From: Stenotrophomonas sp. NA06056
GTDB taxonomy: Bacteria; Pseudomonadota; Gammaproteobacteria; Xanthomonadales; Xanthomonadaceae
NCBI RefSeq assembly: GCF_013364355.1
Contig: NZ_CP054931.1
Location: 2,604,001 to 2,668,000 of the forward strand
Reading direction: 5' to 3'
Length of the DNA stretch: 64,000 bases
Shown here: positions 8,847 to 18,267 of the stretch, in pieces
Position numbering within the stretch: the stretch's first letter is position 1
Layout of the letters: each line of letters begins with the position of its first letter
Made by a program: the position numbers and the translations under genes
The notes under the pieces: generated by a model
The model's database searches: none
Told to the model about the DNA's origin: nothing
Seen by the model: only the letters and a program-made list of their open reading frames with translations

Positions 8847-9986
8847 ATGACGCCCTCTTCTCCCCGCGCCCAGCAGCACGCGACCCGCGCAGCGTTCTTC
8901 ATTCCCGGTTTTGCCACTGCTGCCTGGGCACCGATGGTGCCCTACGCCAAGGCCAAGGCCGGGCTCTCCGATGCCAGCCTCGGCGGGCTGCTGCTGTGCC
9001 TGGGGCTGGGCTCATTGCTGGCGATGCCGCTGGCCGGCGCATTGACCGCGCGGCTTGGTTCGCGCCGCTTGATGATCGCCACCACGGCCCTGATTCTGCT
9101 CGCGCTGCCGCTGCTGACGCTCGCCCCCACGCCGCTGGCGTTGGGTGCAACGCTTTTCGTTTTCGGCGCGGGCGTGGGCGCGATGGACTGCACGATGAAC
9201 ATGCAGGCGGTGGCCGTCGAGCGCGATGCGGGCCGCCCGATGATGTCCGGCTTCCACGCGTTCTACAGCATCGGTGGCTTCGTCGGCGCTGGCTGCATGA
9301 CCGGCCTGCTGGTTCTTGGCACACCGTTGTGGCTGTCGTCATTGATCGCGGTAGCGGCAATGCTGCTGGTGGCCCTGCTGTCGGCACCGCACTGGCGCCC
9401 GCAACGCATTCTGCATGACGGCCCGATGCTGGCCGTGCCGCACGGCGTGGTGCTGTTCATCAGCGTGCTTGCCTTCATCGTGTTCCTGGCCGAGGGCTCG
9501 ATGCTGGACTGGAGCGCGGTGTTCCTGGCCGAAGTGCGGCAGGTGCCGCGCGACCAGGCCGGTGCGGGCTTTGCCGTGTTCACGCTGGCGATGACCGCGA
9601 TGCGCCTGTTCGGGGATGGCATCGTCGAGCGCCTTGGCCGCACCCGCACCATCGTCATGGGCGGCATCATCGCGGCGGCTGGATTCACGCTGGCCACGCT
9701 GGTGCCCTCCTTTGCGATGGCGCTGGTCGGCTACGTGCTGGTGGGCCTGGGCTGCGCCAACATCGTGCCTGCCCTGTTCTCGATGGCCGGCCAGCAGCGC
9801 GCGATGCCGGAGAGCATTGCGATCACCGCTGTCACCACACTGGGCTATGCCGGCATCCTTGCAGGCCCTGCAGCAATCGGCGCGCTTGCCCACGCCACCA
9901 GCCTGGGCTTTGCCTTCCTGTGCGTGGCAGCGATGCTGCTGGGCGTGGCGGCCTCGGCGCGCTCGCTGGCCCGCCGCCTACCCTGA
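8847..9986 (+). CDS. MFS transporter (YbjJ-like)
   Basis: A 379-residue major facilitator protein with about twelve hydrophobic segments. The loop motif GALTARLGSRRLM after the second segment matches the MFS motif A region. The central half contains GVGAMDCTMNMQAVAVERDAGRPMM-type sequence of the YbjJ/FucP-like branch, some of which carry sugars; no substrate can be assigned. The ATG at 8847 has CAGGAG about 12 bases upstream. The LacI-type palindrome upstream is consistent with a sugar-controlled transporter. It converges on the lipoprotein hydrolase with only 4 bases between stops. Confidence 0.85.
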   Translation: MTPSSPRAQQHATRAAFFIPGFATAAWAPMVPYAKAKAGLSDASLGGLLLCLGLGSLLAMPLAGALTARLGSRRLMIATTALILLALPLLTLAPTPLALGATLFVFGAGVGAMDCTMNMQAVAVERDAGRPMMSGFHAFYSIGGFVGAGCMTGLLVLGTPLWLSSLIAVAAMLLVALLSAPHWRPQRILHDGPMLAVPHGVVLFISVLAFIVFLAEGSMLDWSAVFLAEVRQVPRDQAGAGFAVFTLAMTAMRLFGDGIVERLGRTRTIVMGGIIAAAGFTLATLVPSFAMALVGYVLVGLGCANIVPALFSMAGQQRAMPESIAITAVTTLGYAGILAGPAAIGALAHATSLGFAFLCVAAMLLGVAASARSLARRLP

Positions 9987-9990
9987 AGAC

Positions 9991-11142
9991 TCAGCCGCGC
10001 GCTGGGGTCTTTGCCGGTGCATCGACGCCGTGTACCAGCCACTCGGCCTGTGCCGGCAACTGCGGCGCTGGGCAGGCGGTCTTCGGGTGGTGCTCGTCGC
10101 GCGCCATCCAGTCGTCCACCACCCCGGCCAGCAGGTCCAGTCGCCGCGGCAGGGTGATGTGATCTTCGCCACGCATCTCGATGTAGTGCGCACGCGGGTT
10201 GGCCTGCGCCAGCGCACGCCCCTGGCTGACCGGAATGTGCTGGTCGCCCTGTCCGTGCAGCAGCAGCACGCAGGCACGGGTATCGGCCAGCGCGCGGGCA
10301 ACGTCCACCTTGTCCAGGTCCACGTCGATGCGACGGCTGGCGGCGGCCACCACCTGGTTGATGTCCTGGCTGCCGTAGCGCCAGCGTGCATATGAAGCGA
10401 TCGCCTGCGCCTTCAGGCCTTCCGGCTGCAGCGCCATCAGATGCGGAATCATGGTGCGGATCGCCACGCCGGCATTGGCGAACGATTCCATCGCCACCAC
10501 GCCGGCCACCTGGTCGCCCAGCTTGTCGGCGGTGAACAGTGCGGTGGCCGCGCCATAGGAAACACCGAACAGATACAGCGGGCCGGTCACCTCGCCACGC
10601 GCGCGCAGTTCGGCGATGACGTCCACCACATCGTCCGATTCATAGGTGCCGTAGCCGGAGGGACCGGCACCGGACTGGCCGTGGTTGCGCAGGTCAAGGG
10701 TGACCACGCGGTAGCCCGACTCGGCCAGCTGCAGCGACCACGGCAACATCGAATCACCGTTCATCATCCAGCCGTGCAGCAACACAACGGTGCCGCGCGG
10801 CGCCTGCGCGCGGAACGGTTGCGGCACCGCCAGGCTCAAGCCGGTATCCAACGGCAGGCCGTTCTGGTGCTGCTGCGGCAGGTAGCGGTACCGCGCACCA
10901 TAGTCGCCCGGATCGAAAGCGCGCCAGAAGATCGGCACGCCATCACGACCCGCGGCGAAACCATGCCGGTTCGGCAGCGCGGCCACAGCGGCGGCGATAC
11001 GCGGCTGATCCAGCAGGGTCGAAACGCCACCGGGCGCGATCAGGCGGTCGCTGAGCGAGGTGGACGAAGCCGTCATCGACGACGAGCATGCAGCCAGCCA
11101 CAGGCCGGCGCACGCCAGCAAAAGCAGTAGCAGGCGCTTCAT
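9991..11142 (-). CDS. Alpha/beta hydrolase lipoprotein
   Basis: A 383-residue alpha/beta hydrolase with a lipoprotein signal: KRLLLLLLACAGLWLAAC gives a lipobox LAAC with the lipidated Cys at 19. The next residues are SSSM, so outer-membrane retention is likely. HGWMMNGD supplies the oxyanion loop, GVSYGA at 193-198 the nucleophile Ser195, GDQHIP the acid and EDHITLP the His. Family S9/S33-like; substrate unknown. It converges with the MFS gene and is divergent from the cytochrome pair. Confidence 0.87.
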   Translation of the reverse strand: MKRLLLLLLACAGLWLAACSSSMTASSTSLSDRLIAPGGVSTLLDQPRIAAAVAALPNRHGFAAGRDGVPIFWRAFDPGDYGARYRYLPQQHQNGLPLDTGLSLAVPQPFRAQAPRGTVVLLHGWMMNGDSMLPWSLQLAESGYRVVTLDLRNHGQSGAGPSGYGTYESDDVVDVIAELRARGEVTGPLYLFGVSYGAATALFTADKLGDQVAGVVAMESFANAGVAIRTMIPHLMALQPEGLKAQAIASYARWRYGSQDINQVVAAASRRIDVDLDKVDVARALADTRACVLLLHGQGDQHIPVSQGRALAQANPRAHYIEMRGEDHITLPRRLDLLAGVVDDWMARDEHHPKTACPAPQLPAQAEWLVHGVDAPAKTPARG

Positions 11143-11325
11143 GGGCAGTCAGGGGGAAAGTGCGACAGCGTGGCAGGTTAGCGGTCGCGCCCGATGGCAT
11201 CTATCGCAACTGGATGACGGGTTGATGACAGCGCAGGATCGATTCAGCTTGTCATATTGCCGCGACCGGCCAGGGCAATGATCCGGATCAATGAACGCCA
11301 TCGCACGAATGGCCACAGTGCCCAC

Positions 11326-12672
11326 ATGCGCACCTCGTTCAAGCTCGCCATTGCCCTGGCCGCCACACTGGCCGCCGCGTACGGCATCGCCCGCAGCACG
11401 CCGTACTGGTTCGCCCCGCGGCAACAGGCCGAGGTCGATATCCACGACCCGACCCTGATCGAGCAGGGCCGTTATCTGTCGCGCGCCGCCGACTGCGCCG
11501 CGTGCCATACCGCACCGGGCGGCAAGCCCTTCGCCGGTGGGCTTGGCATGCAGACGCCGATGGGCACGCTGTACTCGACCAACATCACCCCGGACCGTGA
11601 TACCGGTATCGGCGCGTACGACTACGCGGACTTCGAGCGCGCGGTGCGGCGTGGCATCCGCCATGACGGCCAGCCGCTGTACCCGGCCATGCCCTACGCC
11701 TCGTACGTGATCGCCAGCGATGCCGAGATCAAGGCGCTGTATGCCTACTTCATGGGCGCGGTGCAGCCGGTCCGGCAGGACAACGCCGACAGCACGATTC
11801 CGTGGCCGGCCAACATGCGCTGGCCGCTTGCCTGGTGGCAGATGCTGTTCGCGCGCCCGCGCAGTTTCACCCCTGATCCAGCCCTGGATGCCGGCCAGCA
11901 ACGCGGCGCCGAACTGGTTGAAGGCCTGGCCCATTGCGGCGCCTGCCATACCCCGCGCGGGCTGGCCTTCCAGGAAAAGGCGATGGCTGATGACGGCAGC
12001 CGCCAGTTCCTGTCCGGCTCGGTGCTGGAAGGCTGGTATGCGAAGAACCTGCGCAACGAGGCCACCGGCCTGGCCAGCTGGAGCGAAGCCGAGATCGTCG
12101 AGTTCCTGCGCACCGGCCGCACCGATCGTTCTGCGGCGTTCGGCGGCATGGCCGATGTGGTCGAGCACAGCACGCAGTACCTGTCCGACACCGATCTGCT
12201 GGCGATGGCGCGCTATCTGAAGCAGCTGCCAGCACGCGAAGGTCGCAGCGCGCAGTGGACGCCGGGCACCGACACCACTACCACCGCACTGCGCGGAGGC
12301 GACTACCGGGTGACCGGTTCATTGGCCTACGCCGAACACTGCCAGGCCTGCCATCGTGCAGATGGTCGCGGCATGCCACGGATCTACCCTGCCCTGGCCG
12401 GCAACTCCATCGTGTTTGCCGACGATCCCAGCTCGCTGGTGCAGGTGACATTGATCGGTGGACGCACGCCGCATACCGCGCGTGACCGGATGGCGTTCAC
12501 CATGCCGGGCTTCGAGCAGCTGCCAAATGCGCAGCTCGCCGACATCCTGACCTTCATCCGCAACAGCTGGGGCAACCAGGCCAGTGCGGTCAGTGAACTG
12601 GACGTGGCGCGCATGCGCCGCGTGGTGCGTGACAAGCCGGTGCATGTGGTCCCGCAGGAGAATGCGCAATGA
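11326..12672 (+). CDS. Triheme c-type cytochrome (membrane dehydrogenase cytochrome-subunit type)
   Basis: A 448-residue periplasmic cytochrome with an N-terminal export or anchor helix (about 7-20) and three CXXCH haem sites: Cys57-His61 (CAACH), Cys204-His208 (CGACH) and Cys339-His343 (CQACH). Three haems and this length match cytochrome subunits of gluconate, alcohol and aldehyde dehydrogenases. No flavin or PQQ dehydrogenase is adjacent, so its electron donor is unclear. The ATG at 11326 directly precedes the export helix; ATG 11278 in the same frame is an alternative. Its stop overlaps the next cytochrome gene by 4 bases (ATGA), so the two should work together. Confidence 0.9.
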   Translation: MRTSFKLAIALAATLAAAYGIARSTPYWFAPRQQAEVDIHDPTLIEQGRYLSRAADCAACHTAPGGKPFAGGLGMQTPMGTLYSTNITPDRDTGIGAYDYADFERAVRRGIRHDGQPLYPAMPYASYVIASDAEIKALYAYFMGAVQPVRQDNADSTIPWPANMRWPLAWWQMLFARPRSFTPDPALDAGQQRGAELVEGLAHCGACHTPRGLAFQEKAMADDGSRQFLSGSVLEGWYAKNLRNEATGLASWSEAEIVEFLRTGRTDRSAAFGGMADVVEHSTQYLSDTDLLAMARYLKQLPAREGRSAQWTPGTDTTTTALRGGDYRVTGSLAYAEHCQACHRADGRGMPRIYPALAGNSIVFADDPSSLVQVTLIGGRTPHTARDRMAFTMPGFEQLPNAQLADILTFIRNSWGNQASAVSELDVARMRRVVRDKPVHVVPQENAQ

Positions 12673-13595
12673 GGCGTTCGAAGAAGCGTTCCAGAGCGCT
12701 GATCGCCAGCGCAGTGGTTGCGGTGCTGCTGACCGGTGCCGGTACGCTGCTGTACCAGCACCTGTACCCGGACCTGGACGCGGAGGTGGCAAAGACCCTG
12801 GATATCCTCGACGCCCACGGCCAAGTGGTGGGCCAGTACCACGTACCCAGTGCCGAAGAGATTGCCAGCCTCGGCAACGCCGATGCGGTGATGTTCGGCC
12901 GTCGCCTGCTCAATGAAACCGCACGCCTGCTGCCAGACAATGTCGGCAATGATCTGAACTGCAATTCCTGCCACATGGCCGAGGGAAAGCGACCGTTCGG
13001 CAATCACTACTTCAACACCGGCGGCGGCAGCTACCCGCGCTACATGCCGCGCCCGGGCAGGGAAATCGGCCTGGCCGAGCGCATCAACGGTTGCCTGCAG
13101 CGTTCGATGAACGGCAAACCGCTGGCCAAGGACGCGCCGGAGATGCGCGCGATGCTGGAGTACATGGCGTGGCTGAGCCGCCCGGTACCGGAGGGTGCGC
13201 GCGTGGCCGCGCCCAGCGAAGGGCCGATCGACAGCACGCTGACACCCGACCCGATTCGTGGGCAAGCGCTGTATGCCGCGCAATGCGCCGCCTGCCACGG
13301 CGACAACGGCGAGGGCCAGCGCGATGCCAGCGGTGATATCGCGTTCCCGCCGCTGTGGGGCGAGCGCAGCTTCAACATCGGTGCCGGCATGGCGCGGTTG
13401 TACAAGGCCGCAGGCTTCGTCAAGCACAACATGCCACCGGCAGTGACCCGTGAACCGCCACTGGGCCAGCAGGTGATGGCCGACCAGGATGCGGTGGATA
13501 TCGCCAGCTACTTCATCAACCAGCCGCGCCCGGATTTTGCCGGCAAGGCCAAGGACTGGCCACGCGACCCGAAACCGAGGGACGCGCGCTACTGA
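12669..13595 (+). CDS. Diheme c-type cytochrome, TsdA-like
   Basis: A 308-residue protein with an N-terminal anchor helix (11-29) and two haem sites, Cys98-His102 (CNSCH) and Cys206-His210 (CAACH). The segment ERINGCLQRSMNGKPL (137-152) and the flow from haem 1 to R-x-G to this segment are the pattern of the thiosulfate dehydrogenase TsdA family, which joins two thiosulfates to tetrathionate. Function as a thiosulfate dehydrogenase is inferred; other diheme electron carriers share this fold. Coupling to the triheme cytochrome by a 4-base overlap suggests electrons pass between them. Confidence 0.8.
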   Translation: MRRSKKRSRALIASAVVAVLLTGAGTLLYQHLYPDLDAEVAKTLDILDAHGQVVGQYHVPSAEEIASLGNADAVMFGRRLLNETARLLPDNVGNDLNCNSCHMAEGKRPFGNHYFNTGGGSYPRYMPRPGREIGLAERINGCLQRSMNGKPLAKDAPEMRAMLEYMAWLSRPVPEGARVAAPSEGPIDSTLTPDPIRGQALYAAQCAACHGDNGEGQRDASGDIAFPPLWGERSFNIGAGMARLYKAAGFVKHNMPPAVTREPPLGQQVMADQDAVDIASYFINQPRPDFAGKAKDWPRDPKPRDARY

Positions 13596-13647
13596 GCAGC
13601 GTCGCGTCTGTTGCCGGCCGTCACACAACACACTCCCTGCATCTGCG

Positions 13648-13665
13648 CGTCACCGCCATGTCATC
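13648..13665 (+). promoter_or_regulatory. Pho-box-like direct repeat (candidate)
   Basis: GCGTCAC and ATGTCAT half-sites (GTCA cores at 13649 and 13660) are spaced exactly 11 bases, as in PhoB boxes, 50-67 bases before the receptor start. Both halves are imperfect, so this is only a candidate. Confidence 0.3.
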
Positions 13666-13714
13666 GGCGCTACCGACACTCCCGGACTTTCCTCCCCCTG
13701 AAGGTCCGGTTTCG

Positions 13715-16093
13715 ATGCGAACGATTGCGCGCTTTCCCCGTATCTCGCTGCTTGCCCTGCTGATTGCTCCCGCACTGGATGCCCTGGCTGAAGCACCGCA
13801 GGGCGATGCCGCCGATACGCGAAGCGCCGACGCGCGGACCCTGGACCAGGTGCAGGTGATCGGACAGGCCACCAGCTATGCCAAGACCTCGGTACGCCAG
13901 GAAACCTTGAACCGGCAGACCGTGTTGAGCAGCGTCAATGGCGCGCTCAACGAAGTGCCCGGCGTGGTCGTCAGCGAAGCCGATGCGACCGGTTCCTCGG
14001 TCTGGGGCACGCAGATCAGCATGCGCGGCTTCGTCACCAACCGCGATACCCAGCAGATCGGCACCACCATCGATGGCCTGCCCAATGGCGGTTCCGGTTA
14101 TGGCGGCGGCTCGTTGGCCAACCGCTACATCGACACACTCGACCTGGAAACGGTGGAAGTGAGCCAGGGTACGGCCGATATCTCCTCGCGCTCAAACGAA
14201 GCACTGGGCGGTACCCTGAACTTCCTCACCAGCGATCCACTGCAGGAGCAGCGCCTGCGCATGGTGCTGGGCGCCGGTGACAACGAAGCGCGAAAGTACT
14301 ACGTGCGCTACGACACCGGCCTGCTGGGAGGACATACCCGTGCGTGGATCAGCGCATCGTCGGCGCGCGTGCATGACTGGATCGATGGCACCGGCCATAC
14401 CAGCAACGACCACATCGCCGGCAAGTTCATCACCGAACTGGACCGCTGGACCCTGACCGGCTACCTGTCCTACAACGATGCCGACGAGCCGGAGTACACC
14501 AGCGTTTCACCGAAAGGGTTCGCCACCAACCCGGACCGCGACGGCCTGGTCGGTACCCTGACCGGCATTCCGTATCTGGACCAGAATTACCGCTCCGGTT
14601 CGCGCGCACTGCGCGAGAACACGTTCGGCTACCTGCGCGCGGCCTTTGATGGCGGCAACGGTTTCAAAGCCTCGATGGCTGCCTACGGGCACCGCATGCA
14701 GGGGCGCGGTGACTGGCTGCCGCCGTACCTGGCCGATGTCAGCGATGATGGCGCCGGCCGCCCGCAGTCGGAATACCTCGGCGGCAGGACGGTCTACGGC
14801 GGCAGCAATCGTGGCCAGATCTACTTCGTGAACCCCGATGGCAGTTCCGCCCAGCGCCTGGCCAACTGCACGCCGCGGCTCGGCTTCAGTGCCGAGTACG
14901 ACCCCAATTGCTACGCCGGCAACGTGCAGGGCGCGCAGTCCTACCGCCACTCCCACTACGACAACGATCGCATGGGCGTCACCGCCGATGTCGAATGGCG
15001 GCAGACCTTCGGCGCGATCGACAACACGATCCGCGGTGGCCTGTGGGTGGAGAAACTCGACCGTTCCGTGCGCCGCGACTGGCACCGCCTGCTCAACGTC
15101 GGCCAGGACATCGCCTTCGACCACCAGCCCTACTGGGTGCAGTTCGAGGACAAGTACAAGGTCGATGAGCAGATGTACTACGTCGAGGACGTGGCCCGCT
15201 TCGGCCCGTTCAGCGCGCGCCTCGGTGTGAAGCAGTTCTTCGTCGACCAGTCGCGTCGCCGCGTGATCGGCGCCGCCGAGAATGTAAAGTCCGATTCGAA
15301 ATCCGATCCGCTGTTGTCCACCGGCTTCACCTGGGCTCCGGGTGTGGAGGGCATGGAGCTGTTCGCCGGTTACTCGCAGAACTTCGCCGCAATCCCCTCC
15401 GGCGTGCTGGGTGAGACCGATCCGCAGCGCTTCCGCAATGTCGAACCGGAAACCGCCGACAACATCGAACTGGGCATGCGCATCAGCCGCTGGCCGCTGA
15501 CCGCCTCGGTCACCCTGTACAACATCAAGTTCGACAACCGCATCGTCTACCTGCCGGCCGGTCTGGTCAGTGGCATCGACTACCTCGGCGAGACCGATGG
15601 CGTCTACGAGAACTTTGGTGGCGTGGAGAGCAACGGTCTGGAAGCGGCCTTCGGCTATGGCTGGGACAATGGCTGGCGCATCAATACCGCCTACACCTAC
15701 AACCGCTCCAAGTACCTGGGCAGCGGCAACGATGCACGCGACAAGCAGCTGGGCATCGTCGACGGCGCCAAGGTGATCGGCCAGCCCGAGCAGATCCTGG
15801 TGGTGTCGGCCGACTGGCAGGGTGAGAACTGGAACTTCGGCCTGTCCGGGCGCTATCTGGGTACGCGCTACCTCGATGCGGCCAACGTCAACAAGCTGCC
15901 TTCGGCCACCGTGTTCAACGCCAACATCGGTTTCGACCTGCAGGGCCTGTCACCGCGCCTAAAGGGCATGGGCGCCAACCTGGTGGTGAGCAACCTGACC
16001 GACAAGCGCTATCTTGCAGGGGTGGACGGCCGCGACAACGCCTTCATCGGCGCACCGCGCACCGTCGGCATCTCCTTCCGCGTGGACTTGTGA
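13715..16093 (+). CDS. TonB-dependent receptor (partner of phospholipase C)
   Basis: A 792-residue outer-membrane receptor. The ATG at 13715 starts a clear signal peptide (MRTIARFPRISLLALLIAP, cleavage near residue 25) and is better than the upstream in-frame ATG at 13658. A TonB-box-like TLDQVQVIG follows, then a plug with ISMRGF and EVSQGTADISSRSNEALGG, and a barrel ending ISFRVDL. No STN domain. The phospholipase C gene begins 10 bases after its stop, suggesting one operon that imports a product of phosphoester hydrolysis. The substrate cannot be read from sequence. Confidence 0.88.
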   Translation: MRTIARFPRISLLALLIAPALDALAEAPQGDAADTRSADARTLDQVQVIGQATSYAKTSVRQETLNRQTVLSSVNGALNEVPGVVVSEADATGSSVWGTQISMRGFVTNRDTQQIGTTIDGLPNGGSGYGGGSLANRYIDTLDLETVEVSQGTADISSRSNEALGGTLNFLTSDPLQEQRLRMVLGAGDNEARKYYVRYDTGLLGGHTRAWISASSARVHDWIDGTGHTSNDHIAGKFITELDRWTLTGYLSYNDADEPEYTSVSPKGFATNPDRDGLVGTLTGIPYLDQNYRSGSRALRENTFGYLRAAFDGGNGFKASMAAYGHRMQGRGDWLPPYLADVSDDGAGRPQSEYLGGRTVYGGSNRGQIYFVNPDGSSAQRLANCTPRLGFSAEYDPNCYAGNVQGAQSYRHSHYDNDRMGVTADVEWRQTFGAIDNTIRGGLWVEKLDRSVRRDWHRLLNVGQDIAFDHQPYWVQFEDKYKVDEQMYYVEDVARFGPFSARLGVKQFFVDQSRRRVIGAAENVKSDSKSDPLLSTGFTWAPGVEGMELFAGYSQNFAAIPSGVLGETDPQRFRNVEPETADNIELGMRISRWPLTASVTLYNIKFDNRIVYLPAGLVSGIDYLGETDGVYENFGGVESNGLEAAFGYGWDNGWRINTAYTYNRSKYLGSGNDARDKQLGIVDGAKVIGQPEQILVVSADWQGENWNFGLSGRYLGTRYLDAANVNKLPSATVFNANIGFDLQGLSPRLKGMGANLVVSNLTDKRYLAGVDGRDNAFIGAPRTVGISFRVDL

Positions 16094-16103
16094 GTGTGAC
16101 CCT

Positions 16104-18212
16104 GTGACTGATACCGGCCGACGCCGACTGTTGCAGGCCGGCGTCGCCGCCGGCCTTTCGCCGCTGCTGCCCAGCATCGCCCGGGCAGCAGCGATCGCCC
16201 CTGCTTCGCGCACGCGCAGCCTGCAGGACCTGCAGCACATCGTGGTGTTCATGCAGGAGAACCGTTCGTTCGACCACTACTTCGGCACCCTGCCCGGCGT
16301 GCGTGGTTTCGGCGACCGCTTCGTGGCCCCAGCGACACCCCTGCCCGGCGGCGAGCGTCCGCGCAGCCTGTGGCTGCAGCCCGACGCCAGCGGCCAGCGC
16401 GCGATCGCCCCCTTCCCCTTGGATACCGCCGCGCACTTCGGCTACATGCGGGTGGAAGGCACGCCCCACACCTGGCCGGATGCACAGCAGGCGTGGGACC
16501 ACGGACGCATGGCGCACTGGCCCAAGGCCAAGCAGAACCATTCGATGGGCTACTTCCAGCGCAGCGACATGCCGTTCCAGTTCGCCCTGGCCGATGCGTT
16601 CACCCTCTGTGATGCCTATCACTGTGCAATGCAGGCCGGCACCAATCCGAACCGCGTGTTCCTGTGGACCGGCCACAACGATGCCCAGGCCCGCGCAGGC
16701 GGTCCGGTGATCGCCAATTCGCACGACAATTTCCCCGAGCAGGGCGGTCATCCTGCGTCGTATCGCTGGACCAGCTATGTCGAGCGATTGCAGAAGGCCG
16801 GCGTGTCCTGGCAGATCTACCAGGACATGGCCGACAACTTCACCGACAACCCGCTGGCCGGGTTCGAGGCCTTCCGCCAGGCGCACCGCGGCGACCCGGG
16901 TCATGACCCGGAGTTGCGTGCACGCGGCGTCAGTACCCGTGGCCTGGCGCAGCTGCGCGAGGACGCGATCAGTGGACGCCTGCCGCAGGTCAGTTTCATC
17001 ATCGCCGACGCCGCCGGCAGCGAGCATCCCGGCCCGTCCAGCCCCGCGCAGGGCGCAGCCTATACCGCACGGGTGCTGGACGCATTGACCGCCGATCCAG
17101 ATGTGTGGAGCCGCACCGCCCTGTTGCTGATGTTCGATGAGAACGATGGCTTCTTCGACCACGTACCGCCACCGGCTCCCCCCTCCCGGCTTGGCGATGG
17201 CTGGGCCGGTGCATCGGCGGTCAGCACCGAGGGCGAGTACCACCGCAACCCGGCACCGGGCGACGAGAAATACGATGCCGCCGAGCTGCGCGGCCGCCCC
17301 TATGGGCTTGGCCCACGCGTGCCGCTGTACGTGATTTCACCGTGGAGCCGCGGCGGCTGGGTCGACTCGCAGGTGTACGACCACACCTCGGTACTGCGTC
17401 TGATCGAGCGACGCTTCGGCGTGGCCGCGCCGGACATCTCGCCGTGGCGGCGAGCGGTCTGCGGTGATCTCAGCAACGCCTTCGACTTCGCCCAGCGCGA
17501 CACGCGCCCCTTCGTCAAGGCGCTGCCGGATGTCACCGCCGTGGCAGCGCGCGCCGCCGCCCTGCCCGGCCGTACCGTGCCTGCGCTGCCCGATGGCCTG
17601 CATCCGGCCCGCCAGGAGCCGGGCGTGCGTCCGGCGCGGGCGCTGCCCTATCGGCCGCAGGTGCAGGCCACGTCGGTGGATGGCGAGGGCATCACCCTGC
17701 AGCTCGCCAGCGATGGCGCCACGGCCGTGCTGCATGTCTACGACCGCCTGCATCTGGATGCCATCCCGCGCCGTTACACCGTGGCACCGGGTGCCCCGTT
17801 GCAGGATCGTTGGCCGCTGGATGCACAGGGTCGTTACGACCTCTGGCTGCTGGGGCCGAATGGATTCCATCGCCACTATCGCGGCGCTGGCACGCTCGCA
17901 CCCTTGCATGCGCAGGTGGAGCGTGCGGACGGCCAACTGCGGCTGGTGCTGCGCAATCCATGGCCTTCAGCGCGCAGGGTCCAGGTACAGGGCGGCGCCT
18001 ACGCGGGCCACATGCCCGCACAGGAACTGCAGCTGGTGGCCGGCGCGGAAACCGTACTCGCCTGGGACCCGACACCGACCGCAGGCTGGTACGACCTGAT
18101 CGTGCACTCGGAGGGTGTCGAGCAACGCCTGGCCGGTCGAGTCGAAGATGGCCGCCCCGGTACCAGTGACCCCGCCATGGGCACCGCCCCGCTGCGCTTC
18201 GAACACGGATGA
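16104..18212 (+). CDS. Phosphocholine-specific phospholipase C family, Tat-exported
   Basis: A 702-residue enzyme of the acid-phosphatase-like PlcH/PlcN family, which cleaves phosphatidylcholine or sphingomyelin to phosphocholine. The start is GTG 16104. The N-terminus has a twin-arginine signal (GRRRLLQAGVAAG) ending near SIARA. The catalytic phosphoesterase domain begins with VFMQENRSFDHYFGTLPGVR and includes MFDENDGFFDHV; the last 200 residues fit the two small C-terminal beta domains of the family. It is 10 bases behind a TonB receptor and converges on a PhoD phosphatase, so phosphate scavenging, or virulence-type lipid attack, is plausible. Confidence 0.92.
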   Translation: MTDTGRRRLLQAGVAAGLSPLLPSIARAAAIAPASRTRSLQDLQHIVVFMQENRSFDHYFGTLPGVRGFGDRFVAPATPLPGGERPRSLWLQPDASGQRAIAPFPLDTAAHFGYMRVEGTPHTWPDAQQAWDHGRMAHWPKAKQNHSMGYFQRSDMPFQFALADAFTLCDAYHCAMQAGTNPNRVFLWTGHNDAQARAGGPVIANSHDNFPEQGGHPASYRWTSYVERLQKAGVSWQIYQDMADNFTDNPLAGFEAFRQAHRGDPGHDPELRARGVSTRGLAQLREDAISGRLPQVSFIIADAAGSEHPGPSSPAQGAAYTARVLDALTADPDVWSRTALLLMFDENDGFFDHVPPPAPPSRLGDGWAGASAVSTEGEYHRNPAPGDEKYDAAELRGRPYGLGPRVPLYVISPWSRGGWVDSQVYDHTSVLRLIERRFGVAAPDISPWRRAVCGDLSNAFDFAQRDTRPFVKALPDVTAVAARAAALPGRTVPALPDGLHPARQEPGVRPARALPYRPQVQATSVDGEGITLQLASDGATAVLHVYDRLHLDAIPRRYTVAPGAPLQDRWPLDAQGRYDLWLLGPNGFHRHYRGAGTLAPLHAQVERADGQLRLVLRNPWPSARRVQVQGGAYAGHMPAQELQLVAGAETVLAWDPTPTAGWYDLIVHSEGVEQRLAGRVEDGRPGTSDPAMGTAPLRFEHG

Positions 18213-18222
18213 ACGCACTTCC

Positions 18223-18250
18223 GTAGTGCCGGGAGCTTCCCCGGCTCTAC
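18223..18250. repeat. GTAG palindrome between convergent genes
   Basis: GTAGTGCCGG and CCGGCTCTAC arms surround an 8-base centre in the 55-base gap between the convergent phospholipase C and phosphatase genes. A possible bidirectional 3' end structure. Confidence 0.7.
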
Positions 18251-18267
18251 AGGGCAGGACGGCCGGC

